Of a stretch of DNA of 64,000 nt, positions 49,359 to 58,078 are shown piece after piece. The notes under the pieces are model-generated. The model was not told the origin of the DNA, ran no database searches, and saw only the letters and a list, made by a program, of their open reading frames with translations. The DNA comes from an uncultured Dehalococcoidia bacterium (lineage in GTDB: Bacteria; Chloroflexota; Dehalococcoidia; Lucifugimonadales; CATQGZ01): positions 1,364,001-1,428,000 of the forward strand of contig OY282365.1 in assembly GCA_958295685.1 (NCBI GenBank), written 5' to 3'. A program made the translations under genes and the position numbers. Numbering within the stretch: position 1 is the first letter of the stretch; each line of letters starts with the position of its first letter.

Positions 49359-51413
49359 TTGCTCGACCCAGGCTCCAATATCGGCTTCGACCTCGACGAC
49401 GGCTCCGGGCTCCGGGTCGCCCTGGCGCGGTTCGAGTCGGAGGAGAAGTTCGATTGGCGGATGTTCGACGGGTACGACCGCATCCGCATCCTCACATACT
49501 CGGCGGGCGTCGGCGCGATAGTTCGACTGCTTGACAGACACGAATTCAGCGACTTCGAGTGCGTGTTCGGCTGCGAAGGCACCCTGAGCACCCTCAAGGA
49601 CATCCTGGCGTTTCAGCAGGTCGCCGTAGGAGATGTGCGCGCCGCCATCAAGAACCTGCCCGACCGGCGCCACGCCTTCATCCTCGGTCGGGTCCGAGAG
49701 GGGCAGGCTAGATTCCGCGTCCTGCGCGAGCAGATAGCCCACGCCAAGCTGTACCTGCTGGAAAACACCAGGTCCGACAGTACGCGCGTCATCATCGGCT
49801 CGGCGAACCTGTCTGAGACCGCCTTCGGCGGCCGACAGTCCGAGACGCTGGTGCGCTTCGACGACGACCCAGCCGCCTGGGACCACTATCTCGGCATGTA
49901 TCGGACCATCCGCGACCAGGCGTCCGACGAGATACCGCTGCCGCCGGAGCGCATCGTGACGGCCGAGATCAGAGTCCATGAGGCGCCGGTGCTCGACGCC
50001 GGCGGCCACTCGACCCTCGTGATCGAACCCGCTGAGCCGGAACAGAGGACGGGTGAGAACGGAGTTGCCCACTTCACCATCCCCACCCAGATAGAGCGGA
50101 TAGAGCGGATCAAGAGGGCCATCCCCCCGGTAGTGGCGAACCTCATCCCGGCGCCCCGCAGCGGCCGCCAGCAGATAACCCCCCAGATCAGGCGCGAGAT
50201 CATCCGCGAAAGCAGCCGTATCCGCTCGGTCCACTCAGAAGAGGAGGCCGACCACCGCCAGTTCTCCATCGACAGAGACGCCCGGACGGCAACGCTGTTC
50301 GAGCAGCCGTTCTCCCTGGAGTCCGATCCCGCAGCCGCGCGAAGAGACGCCGAGCTGCTCGTCGGATACTTCAACAACTATGAAGGCACGTTCGAGGGAG
50401 GGATGGGTGTCGAGAGGCTGCAACGCGACTATTTCACCCTCTGGTCGTGGCTCTACTTCTCGCCGCTCATGTGCGACATGCGGACGCTCGCCGGACACAG
50501 CGGAGACATCTTCCGATACCCCTCGTTCGCCATCGTGTACGGCAAACCCTTGTGCGGCAAGTCCAGCCTGATCGAGACCCTGATGACCTCAATGTTCGGC
50601 AAACACTACAACATCGACAAGCGAGAGTTCACGAAGAGCACTCTCAGAGACATACAAAAGGCTTACAAGCGGTTCCCCGCCGTGTTCGACGACATCGGCA
50701 AGACGGCGATACGCAATCACGGCCAGGACATCATCAAGGACGAGAATCCACCACCGGTCAGCGAACACCCCTGCTTCGTTCTGTCGATGAACCAGGATCT
50801 GAACGCCTTCCCCGACGAGGTCGTCAAACGCAGCCTGATGGTCTACACCACCACCGCCCTTCCGTCTTACAAGGAGAGCCTGCGCCACGAGCTTCACCTG
50901 AAGATACAGGGCACCCGCCGCGGCCTCTCGACCAATCTCTACCGGGCATACCTCAGCCTGGTCCTCGACCGGCTGCTCGACGACCCTCAGCCCGAAGACT
51001 GGCTCGAGTTCTCCTCGACCATCCTGTCCAAGCTGATCGCAGACCGCCTGGACGCCGATCCGCCGGGCTGGTGCGCGCCTCTAAACTGGGACGACTACGC
51101 CGCCAAACGGCACGACCGGGTGAAGAGCCAGCTGGAGCACCTGCTGAGGCCGACAACGAGGATGAAGAGAGAAGGCGACAACCCCACCGGGTGGATACTC
51201 GAGGGCGACAGGGTTATGGTGATCGAGCAGACCGACGCCTTCGGCCGGCACGAGTTCGACTGGGACAACGTCCCGTCCACCCTGATCGACGACAACCGCA
51301 GCGTCGGCGGCCGGACGGTGCTGAACCTCACCGAGCTCGAGGAGTTCCTGGGAGCGAAGCTCGGCGGACGGCGAACCGGCTGGCTGGGCAGGCTCGGTTT
51401 CGGAAGGTCATGA
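49359..51413 (+). CDS. PLD-nuclease-like and P-loop ATPase fusion protein
   Basis: 684 aa, TTG start 9 bp after uvrA. The N-terminal part (about 1-170) has one HKD-type motif HAKLYLLEN (H128, K130) with GSANLSETAFGGRQ (N150), as in phospholipase D-like nucleases of the restriction/helicase group. The middle (about 370-540) is a P-loop domain: GKPLCGKS at 395-402, Walker B AVFDDIG (D444, D445), then FVLSMNQDLNAFPDEVVKRS, a sensor-like region. The C-terminal part is not recognised. A single HKD implies dimerisation. Possible anti-phage or DNA-processing protein; function is inference. Confidence 0.7.
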   Translation: MLDPGSNIGFDLDDGSGLRVALARFESEEKFDWRMFDGYDRIRILTYSAGVGAIVRLLDRHEFSDFECVFGCEGTLSTLKDILAFQQVAVGDVRAAIKNLPDRRHAFILGRVREGQARFRVLREQIAHAKLYLLENTRSDSTRVIIGSANLSETAFGGRQSETLVRFDDDPAAWDHYLGMYRTIRDQASDEIPLPPERIVTAEIRVHEAPVLDAGGHSTLVIEPAEPEQRTGENGVAHFTIPTQIERIERIKRAIPPVVANLIPAPRSGRQQITPQIRREIIRESSRIRSVHSEEEADHRQFSIDRDARTATLFEQPFSLESDPAAARRDAELLVGYFNNYEGTFEGGMGVERLQRDYFTLWSWLYFSPLMCDMRTLAGHSGDIFRYPSFAIVYGKPLCGKSSLIETLMTSMFGKHYNIDKREFTKSTLRDIQKAYKRFPAVFDDIGKTAIRNHGQDIIKDENPPPVSEHPCFVLSMNQDLNAFPDEVVKRSLMVYTTTALPSYKESLRHELHLKIQGTRRGLSTNLYRAYLSLVLDRLLDDPQPEDWLEFSSTILSKLIADRLDADPPGWCAPLNWDDYAAKRHDRVKSQLEHLLRPTTRMKREGDNPTGWILEGDRVMVIEQTDAFGRHEFDWDNVPSTLIDDNRSVGGRTVLNLTELEEFLGAKLGGRRTGWLGRLGFGRS

Positions 51414-51429
51414 ATACGGAGGACGGATC

Positions 51430-52224
51430 ATAGACGAGACCCGCCTCCGGGCGCTGCTCGACCGCTTCGAGCGCGGCAGCCTCAGCGCCGACGAGGTCAT
51501 CGACGAGCTGCGCCGCCTCCCCTTCAGAGACCTCGACTTCGCCAGGGTCGACCACCACCGCGCCGTGCGCACAGGGTTCCCGGAGGTGGTCTTGGCCGAG
51601 GGCAAGTCGCCGCAGCAGGTGGCGTCGATCGCCTCGGAGATACTCCAGGGCTCCGACAGGCTGCTCGTCACACGCGCCTCGCCGGAGGCCTTCTCCGCCG
51701 TCCGCGAGGTCGTGCCCGACGCCTCGTACCGGGAGACCGCGCGGGCCATCGTCGCCGACCGGCGGGCGAGCCGCCGCGCCATACCGGGGGTCATGGTCGC
51801 GTGCGCCGGCACGGCCGACCTGCCGGCTGCGTCCGAGGCCGTGGTGACCGCCGAACTGATGGACTGCGAGGTGGAGCGCGCGTTCGACGTGGGCGTCGCC
51901 GGCATCCACAGACTCTTCGACAGTATGCCCGCCATCCGCCGCGCCCGCGTCATAGTCGTCGTGGCCGGCATGGAGGGCGCGCTGCCGTCGGTGGTCGGCG
52001 GACTGGTCGACGTGCCGGTGATAGCCGTGCCCACCAGCGTCGGATACGGCGCCGGCTTCCAGGGCCTCGCCGCGCTCCTCGCCATGCTCAACAGCTGCGC
52101 GCCGGGCGTCGGCGTGGTCAACATAGACAACGGCTTCGGCGCCGGATACCTGGCCGCCATGATCAACCGGGCCGCTTCCGCGGGAACCGCCCGTCCAGGC
52201 CGCGGCCTAGACGCTGAGCCATGA
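51430..52224 (+). CDS. larB: Nickel pincer cofactor biosynthesis protein LarB (apparent AUA start)
   Basis: 264 aa if begun at ATA 51430. DFARVDHHRAVRTGFPEVVLAEGK and the C-terminal NIDNGFGAGYLAAMINR are LarB. LarB carboxylates and hydrolyses nicotinate adenine dinucleotide to start the Ni-pincer cofactor of lactate racemase and related enzymes. ATG 51565 would cut about 45 conserved residues, including VDHHR. The in-frame region upstream has ATC and ATA but no ATG, GTG or TTG, and GGAGG sits 7 nt before ATA, exactly where family members have Met. larC and larE are not in the window. Confidence 0.85.
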   Translation: MDETRLRALLDRFERGSLSADEVIDELRRLPFRDLDFARVDHHRAVRTGFPEVVLAEGKSPQQVASIASEILQGSDRLLVTRASPEAFSAVREVVPDASYRETARAIVADRRASRRAIPGVMVACAGTADLPAASEAVVTAELMDCEVERAFDVGVAGIHRLFDSMPAIRRARVIVVVAGMEGALPSVVGGLVDVPVIAVPTSVGYGAGFQGLAALLAMLNSCAPGVGVVNIDNGFGAGYLAAMINRAASAGTARPGRGLDAEP

Positions 52225-52314
52225 AGAATCTGATTTCGAGCCAATGATGGGATGCGGTGGCTCTGGGCGCCGGCCTCGTTGCAGTCAACCCGTCCTTCAG
52301 CTACGGTTCCCGCA

Positions 52315-54249
52315 ATGATCTGGCTTCGCAGGATAATCAGCGTCCCCCTGGGCATTGCGCTACTGATGTCCCTGTTTGCCAGTCTGATGGTGCTGCGGCT
52401 GAACGACACCTTCCTGAACCCTGACTTCTACCCCGACCAGCTGAGGAGGGCCGACGTGTACCGGTTCGTCATGGTCGATGTTCTTACGTCGGCCCTCGAC
52501 GAGGCCCGAGCGCTCGATCCTAAGAAGCTCGGCGCCGGCTTCGACGAGAACCCCGTCGCCGTGTACGGACCGGCCACGCCAAGAATTGTGGGGGCGGTGA
52601 ATCGCGCCCTCCCTCCCGAAGACCTCGAAGAGCTTGTCGCCCCGGTCGCCCTGCAGATCGGGGAGTACGTCGCGGCGGAGCGAGACGACCTCCAGGCCGG
52701 GGAGCACGTCAAGGCGATGGCGAGCGAGCTCAAGGAGCTCATGCGCGGGGCCGGCGCATACGACCTGCTTCTGGACCAGGACGTGGAGACGCGAATCAGG
52801 GAAGCGGTGAGTGAGGCGCTGACCGCTGACGAGAACATGTCCCGCCGGATCCGCTACCTGTTCGGATCGCCTGAAGACGCTGCGGACAGGCTGATTCAGG
52901 CGGTCAGGCGCATCCTCACCCCCCTGTGGATGCAGGAGCAGGGCGAGTCGGCTCTCGACGAGGTGACGTCCTACCTCGTGGGCGACTCGGACAGCTTCGA
53001 GATCAGGGTTCGCCTGACCGATATGCAGGTGGAGGCTGCCGCCGAGGAGATCGGGGCCATCCTGCGGGAGGGCGACGTCTATGAATTCGTGTACACGGAG
53101 TTGATTGAGCCCGCGGTGCGGGACAGTCTGGGAAAATCGGTGTACCTGCCCCGTGGCATCGAGATCACGGAGGATGAGTTGGTGGGCGTCCTCCGACAGG
53201 CCGCTCCACCCGCGTGGGTCCGGCAGCAGGCCGAGATACTGGCGGACGACGGCGGCGCGTACGTAACCGGCAGGACGGACGGGTTCTCGACGGAGGTCTC
53301 CCTGGTCGGCAACAAGGAGGACGGCGAGAGTCTGTTGGAGAATCTGGCCGACGCCAAGCTCACCGAGGCCGTGCTCGGCCTGCCCGCCTGCCGCACGAGG
53401 ACGGAGGCACTCGCCGCCGCGGACAGCCTGGGACACGGCCTCCCGGCCTGCATTCCTCTGGGGAGCTTGGGAAGCGGCATTATCGAGATGGTCAGATCCG
53501 AAGTGACTGGATCGATCCGCACGCTGGCGCTGTCTCTGGTCCCGAACAGAATCAGATTCACGGATTCGGACTTCCGATCAAGCGTAAGGCAGGCCGGGGG
53601 GCAGGAGTCGCTGAATCTTCTGGATGACGTCAGGGAGCTATTCCGTGAGGGTTGGACCTACGGCAGCGCCGAGCTTCGCGCCGACCTGGCCGGGCGCGGC
53701 GGCGTCGTCGAAGCCCTGGACGAAATTCGCGCGTTCCTCGTGGACGGCCACGTCTATACGCAGGAGTACGGCAGCGGTGACCGGCCCGCAAATCCGGTAG
53801 TCAGGGACCTGGACGCGGCGCACAGCCAGGCTATTGCAGTCCGCCGGTACGGATGGATAGCCTACGTTCTGACGCCTGTCTTGCTCATCGGCATCGGGAT
53901 TCTCGGCGGAAGAAACTGGCCCGCCAGGGTCGCGTGGGCAGCGCCGTTCCTGATTGTCTCGGCAGGAACGGCGTTTGTCGGAGTCGGACCCTTCTACGAC
54001 GCCTACTTCGCCCCAATGTTTGAACGGGCCCACGCCGACATAACGCCTCAGCCCGGCGCCGACTTCGGGAACACGCTTCAACTGGTCGCCGACAAGGTGC
54101 TCGAAGTCTCCGAGACGGTCAGGGGCGAATTCGTAGGAGGCGTCCGACAGGCGAGCCTCGCGTTGGCGCTCACCACGTCCGCCGCCCTCCTCGCGGCCCT
54201 GTTCTGGGCCAGGGCCGCGTCCGCCGCTTCACAGAATCCCCGGAGGTGA
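52315..54249 (+). CDS. Membrane protein of unknown function, 644 aa
   Basis: I do not recognise the family. One N-terminal transmembrane segment (ISVPLGIALLMSLFASLMVL), a long extracytoplasmic acidic helical region (about 40-520) rich in Asp/Glu/Ala with PxxL-x-EV-type stretches, then three hydrophobic segments near the C-terminus (YGWIAYVLTPVLLIGIGILG; APFLIVSAGTAFVGVG; LALALTTSAALLAALFW). Three-segment C-termini of this kind occur in Chloroflexota exporter-like proteins. ATG 52315 was chosen over 52252 because the hydrophobic segment then begins at residue 8; neither has a clear ribosome binding site. Confidence 0.65.
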   Translation: MIWLRRIISVPLGIALLMSLFASLMVLRLNDTFLNPDFYPDQLRRADVYRFVMVDVLTSALDEARALDPKKLGAGFDENPVAVYGPATPRIVGAVNRALPPEDLEELVAPVALQIGEYVAAERDDLQAGEHVKAMASELKELMRGAGAYDLLLDQDVETRIREAVSEALTADENMSRRIRYLFGSPEDAADRLIQAVRRILTPLWMQEQGESALDEVTSYLVGDSDSFEIRVRLTDMQVEAAAEEIGAILREGDVYEFVYTELIEPAVRDSLGKSVYLPRGIEITEDELVGVLRQAAPPAWVRQQAEILADDGGAYVTGRTDGFSTEVSLVGNKEDGESLLENLADAKLTEAVLGLPACRTRTEALAAADSLGHGLPACIPLGSLGSGIIEMVRSEVTGSIRTLALSLVPNRIRFTDSDFRSSVRQAGGQESLNLLDDVRELFREGWTYGSAELRADLAGRGGVVEALDEIRAFLVDGHVYTQEYGSGDRPANPVVRDLDAAHSQAIAVRRYGWIAYVLTPVLLIGIGILGGRNWPARVAWAAPFLIVSAGTAFVGVGPFYDAYFAPMFERAHADITPQPGADFGNTLQLVADKVLEVSETVRGEFVGGVRQASLALALTTSAALLAALFWARAASAASQNPRR

Positions 54250-54257
54250 TCAAGACC

Positions 54258-55214
54258 ATGACCGACACCGACACTCTCCCCTGCGGAATCGCCGCTCCCC
54301 AGATCTTCCCGGACGGCTGCGTGGACACGGCCCTGATCCGCTCCTACGCGGCCAGGGCCGAGGAGCTCGGCTACCACAGCCTGTGGGTGCAGGAGCAGAT
54401 AGTCGGCGCCTCCGTCAGCCTGGAACCGGTCGCCCTTCTCTCATACCTCGCCGGCGTCACCGATACCATCGGCCTCGGCGCGGCCGTGCTGATACTGACC
54501 ACGCGCAACCCGGTCCATCTCGCCAAGCAGGTCGCCAGCCTGGACCGGATGAGCGGAGGGCGGCTGATCCTCGGCGCCGCCCTGGGAGGACAGCCCGGAC
54601 TCTACGACCTGCTGGACGGGCCGCCCGACCGCCGCGTCCGCCACTTCACGGAGGCCCTGGACGTGATGAGGGCCCTGTGGACCCAGGACAGGGTCGATTT
54701 CGAGGGCGGCTTCTGGAAGCTCGAGGGGGCCTCCATGGCGCCCAAGCCCGCGCGGAAGCCGCACCCGCCCATCTGGTTCGGCGGACGACACCCCGACGCC
54801 CTGCGCCGCGCCGCGCGGCTCGCGGACGGCTGGATCGGCGCGGGATCGACCACCACCCAGCAGTTCAGGGAGCACGTGGGCATCATCCGCGCGGCCCTGG
54901 ACGACGAGAACCGCGACCCGGCGGGCTTCCCCATCTCCAAGAGGGTCTACGTCGCCCTGGACGACGACGAGGCCCGCGCCGAGGACCGCCTGACCGAGTG
55001 GTTCGGCCACCACTACGGCAGGCCGGCCATGGCCTCGAAGGTCTCGATATGGGGAGGCCTCGACAGGTGCGTCGAGGGACTCGCCGAGGTCGTGAACGCC
55101 GGCGCCCAGATGCTCATGCTCAACCCCGTCTTCGACCACCTGGAGCACCTGGAGGCGCTCCGCCAAGACGTGATGCCGCGCCTGCCGGCGCCCTGCCGCG
55201 CGGGCCCGTCCTGA
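54258..55214 (+). CDS. LLM class (F420/FMN-dependent) oxidoreductase
   Basis: 318 aa. Bacterial luciferase-like TIM barrel: ELGYHSLWVQEQIVG, LGAAVLILTTRNPVHLAKQV, SLDRMSGGRLILG and PIWFGGRHPDALRRAARLAD. Some members use F420, common in Actinobacteria and Chloroflexota; flavin type cannot be told. ATG is preceded by CGGAGG at 11 nt; a GTG at 54246 is an alternative that would overlap the previous stop. Substrate unknown. Confidence 0.86.
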   Translation: MTDTDTLPCGIAAPQIFPDGCVDTALIRSYAARAEELGYHSLWVQEQIVGASVSLEPVALLSYLAGVTDTIGLGAAVLILTTRNPVHLAKQVASLDRMSGGRLILGAALGGQPGLYDLLDGPPDRRVRHFTEALDVMRALWTQDRVDFEGGFWKLEGASMAPKPARKPHPPIWFGGRHPDALRRAARLADGWIGAGSTTTQQFREHVGIIRAALDDENRDPAGFPISKRVYVALDDDEARAEDRLTEWFGHHYGRPAMASKVSIWGGLDRCVEGLAEVVNAGAQMLMLNPVFDHLEHLEALRQDVMPRLPAPCRAGPS

Positions 55215-55271
55215 TGTATAATGCCGCCCGTCACCGGCGCGCTCAGCCACCTCATACCAGCGAGGCGCAGC

Positions 55272-56045
55272 ATGTACCCTATTGACCTCTCCGGCAAGAC
55301 AGCCGTCGTCTTCGGCATCGCCAATCGGCGCAGCATCGCCGCAGCCATCGCCGCCATGCTGCACAGGGCCGGAGCAAGGCTCGCGGTCGCCTACCAGAAC
55401 GAACGCCTCCGCGGCAACGTCGCAAAGCTCGTCGAGCCCTGGCCCGACACGCTGATGGTCGAGTGCGACGTCACCTCGGACGACAACGTGGCCGCCGCGT
55501 TCGACGCCGTCTCCAAAGACCTCGGCCGGGTGGACGCCATCATCCACAGCATCGCCTTCGCCAACCGCGGCGACCTCGGCGGACGCTTCATAGACACGGG
55601 ACGCGAGGGCTTCCGAACCGCCCTCGACGTCAGCGCATACTCCCTCATCCCGGTGGCCCGGTTCGGCGCCCCCCTCATGACGGAGGGCGGCAGCATCGTC
55701 ACCCTCACCTTCCAGGCATCCCAGCGCGTCTTCCCAGGATACAACGTCATGGGAACCGCAAAGGCGGCCCTCGAAAACGAGGTCGCCCAGCTCGCCCACG
55801 ACCTCGGCCCCGACGCCATACGAGTCAACGCCGTCTCGCCCGGCCCGCTCGACACCGTCTCGTCCAGGGTCATCAGAGGCTACCGCGACATGAAGAGGGC
55901 CCACGAGGAGCGCTCGCCCATGAAGCGCAACGTCACCCACGAAGAGGCCGCGGGAGCCGCCCTCTTCCTGTGCAGCGACCTCGCAACCGGCATTACCGGC
56001 CAGGTGATTCGCGTCGACACCGGCTACGGCATCATGGGAATCTGA
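55272..56045 (+). CDS. fabI: Enoyl-[acyl-carrier-protein] reductase (NADH)
   Basis: 257 aa. FabI motif GKTAVVFGIANRRSIAAAIA, the nucleotide-binding region, ISIAFANRG-type HSIAFANRG, and the catalytic YNVMGTAKAALE (Y-x6-K with the FabI-specific Tyr ahead). It reduces trans-2-enoyl-ACP, the last step of each fatty-acid elongation round. ATG 55272 follows GAGGCG. Ends GYGIMGI, as in FabI. No other fab gene is nearby. Confidence 0.92.
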   Translation: MYPIDLSGKTAVVFGIANRRSIAAAIAAMLHRAGARLAVAYQNERLRGNVAKLVEPWPDTLMVECDVTSDDNVAAAFDAVSKDLGRVDAIIHSIAFANRGDLGGRFIDTGREGFRTALDVSAYSLIPVARFGAPLMTEGGSIVTLTFQASQRVFPGYNVMGTAKAALENEVAQLAHDLGPDAIRVNAVSPGPLDTVSSRVIRGYRDMKRAHEERSPMKRNVTHEEAAGAALFLCSDLATGITGQVIRVDTGYGIMGI

Positions 56046-56138
56046 AGCGTCTCTCCCTCACTCGTGGGAGAAGGCCAGGGTCAGGGAGACCGGGAGTTCC
56101 TCCCTTGCGGGAGAGGCTAGGATGAAGGAGCCGTAAAC

Positions 56139-57191
56139 ATGACCGACACCGACCTCAGCGGCAAGGTGCAGACAGTCCTCGGCGCCGTGGAGCCGGAATC
56201 TCTCGGGCCGACCACCACCCACGAGCACCTGCTGATCGACTTCTCGTGCATGTTCCAGGAGCCGGACGAGGCGTCCGAAAAGCACAGGGCCCACCAGCCC
56301 GTCACCATGCAGAACCTCGGATGGGTTCGTTACCACTCCTTCGCCAATCTCGACAATCTCCTGCTGATCGACGAGGAGGAGGCAACCGCCGAGGCGATGG
56401 CATACATGAAGGCGGGCGGCGGCACGATCGTCGACGCCACCACCATCGGCATAGGCCGAGACCCGCTCGCGCTGGCCCGAATCGCCCGCGCGACCGGACT
56501 CAACATCGTCATGGGCGCCGGATACTACGTCCACGCCGTACACCCAGACGGCATGGACGACCTCACCGAGTCCCGGATCGCGCGTCAGATCACAGACGAG
56601 ATCCGCACGGGCGTCGGCGACACCCGCGTCAGGGCGGGGATCATCGGCGAGATCGGGTGCTCGTGGCCCCTCGCCCCGAACGAGCGAAAGGTGCTCCGCG
56701 CAGCCGCAGCCGCACAGCGCGAGACGGGCGCGGCGGTCCTCATACACCCCGGCCGGAGCCCCCACGCCCCGCGCGAGATACTCGACGTCCTTGCCGAGGC
56801 CGGCGGCAGCATCGACCGGACCATCATGGGCCACCTCGACCGGACCATCTCCAAGACGGACGACCTGCTCGAACTGGCCAAGAGCGGCTGCTACCTGGAG
56901 TACGACCTGTTCGGCTGGGAGGTGTCACACTACCCCCTCGGCAGCCTCGACATGCCCAGCGACGCCCAGCGCCTCGACTTCATACGCCGCCTCCTGGACG
57001 AGGGCTGCGGGGACAGGGTGGTCATAGCCCACGACGTGTTCGCAAAGCACCGCACACTCAAATACGGCGGCCACGGCTACGCCCACATACTCGACAACAT
57101 CGTCCCGCGTATGCGGGCGAGAGGCTTCTCCGCCGACGAGATAGACGCCATCATCGTCGGCAACCCCGCGCGGGCGCTCGCGTTCGCCTGA
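56139..57191 (+). CDS. Phosphotriesterase-family metal hydrolase
   Basis: 350 aa TIM-barrel amidohydrolase. TTTHEHLLIDF gives the H28-x-H30 metal pair; the usual bridging carboxylated Lys position is not certain but the region VMGAGYYVHAVHPDG, the metal-His segments GEIGCSW and HPGRS, and the terminal Asp in VIAHDVFAKH match PTE/PHP-like lactonases. Such proteins hydrolyse lactones or organophosphates; physiological substrate unknown. ATG preceded by AAGGAG at 9 nt. Between fabI and this gene is a 93-bp spacer with a weak CTCCC/GGGAG hairpin. Confidence 0.85.
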   Translation: MTDTDLSGKVQTVLGAVEPESLGPTTTHEHLLIDFSCMFQEPDEASEKHRAHQPVTMQNLGWVRYHSFANLDNLLLIDEEEATAEAMAYMKAGGGTIVDATTIGIGRDPLALARIARATGLNIVMGAGYYVHAVHPDGMDDLTESRIARQITDEIRTGVGDTRVRAGIIGEIGCSWPLAPNERKVLRAAAAAQRETGAAVLIHPGRSPHAPREILDVLAEAGGSIDRTIMGHLDRTISKTDDLLELAKSGCYLEYDLFGWEVSHYPLGSLDMPSDAQRLDFIRRLLDEGCGDRVVIAHDVFAKHRTLKYGGHGYAHILDNIVPRMRARGFSADEIDAIIVGNPARALAFA

Positions 57192-57263
57192 CGCGGCGGA
57201 TGGGGACGGGCTCCGAGCCTCTACCTCATCGATCGACCCGTTGACGCCAATCGGGAACGGGCG

Positions 57264-58058
57264 TTACAGGCCCAGGATGTTCTCCAGGCCGACGGTCAGT
57301 CCAGGCCCTTTGACCACGTGGCGTATCGCCATGACGACCCCAGGCATGAAACTCTCGCGATTGATCGAGTCGTGCCGGATCGTCAGCGTCTGGCCCAGAG
57401 CGCCAAAGACCAGCTCGTGGTGGGCCATTCTGCCGGGCATTCGGGCGCTGTGAACGCTTATGCCCTCGTGTGTCCCGCCGCGCGTGCCTTCCAGCGTCTG
57501 CTTCTCCGGGACGTTCGAGACGAACGGCCGGCCGCGCCTGGCGTCCGCTGCGGCCCTGGCTATGGCCAAGGCCGTGCCGGACGGCGCGTCTATCTTCGCC
57601 TCGTGGTGCATCTCGGTCAGGTCGGCGTAGTCGAAGAACGGAGCCGCCACCTTGGCAAGGTGGACCATGACCGCCGCGCCCAAGGCGAAGTTGGGCGCTA
57701 TGAAGACACCGACGCCGTGCCTGTCTGCCAGATCGGCCGCCTCGCCGACGTCACTCTCTCCCAGGCCGGTGGAGCCGACCACCACGGCGGTTCCGAGAGG
57801 AGACGCCGTGCGAATGGCCTGCATCGCGCCCTCGGCATTGGTGAAGTCGACCACCACGTCTGCGCTGCCGATCACGTCCTCGAGGGAGCCGGAGACAGGA
57901 ATCTCACCGGAGCCGTCGGGCAGCGCGACAGCGCCCGCCGCGGCCGACAGGTCCGCCCCTCCGACAGGCGTCAACCCGGCCTCGCGGCATACCGCGCTCA
58001 GCGCCTCACGGCCCATCCTGCCGGACACGCCGTTTACGGCAACCCTTATCTGCTTCAT
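57264..58058 (-). CDS. dapB: 4-hydroxy-tetrahydrodipicolinate reductase
   Basis: 264 aa. NGVSGRMGREAL is the NAD(P)H motif; the catalytic region VIAPNFALGAAVMVHLAK and EMHHEAKIDAPSGTALAIA (with K in the HH-K motif) are as in DapB. It reduces the dihydrodipicolinate precursor in lysine/DAP synthesis. Convergent with the phosphotriesterase-family gene; downstream of pnp on the same strand (20 bp), so may be read through from pnp. Confidence 0.94.
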   Translation of the reverse strand: MKQIRVAVNGVSGRMGREALSAVCREAGLTPVGGADLSAAAGAVALPDGSGEIPVSGSLEDVIGSADVVVDFTNAEGAMQAIRTASPLGTAVVVGSTGLGESDVGEAADLADRHGVGVFIAPNFALGAAVMVHLAKVAAPFFDYADLTEMHHEAKIDAPSGTALAIARAAADARRGRPFVSNVPEKQTLEGTRGGTHEGISVHSARMPGRMAHHELVFGALGQTLTIRHDSINRESFMPGVVMAIRHVVKGPGLTVGLENILGL

Positions 58059-58078
58059 CGTCTACCCCCGCCGCGGCT

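Noticed and set aside
56046..56138. MITE-like palindrome after fabI
   Set aside because: Only a weak CTCCC/GGGAG hairpin with no target duplication; too little to call a mobile element.
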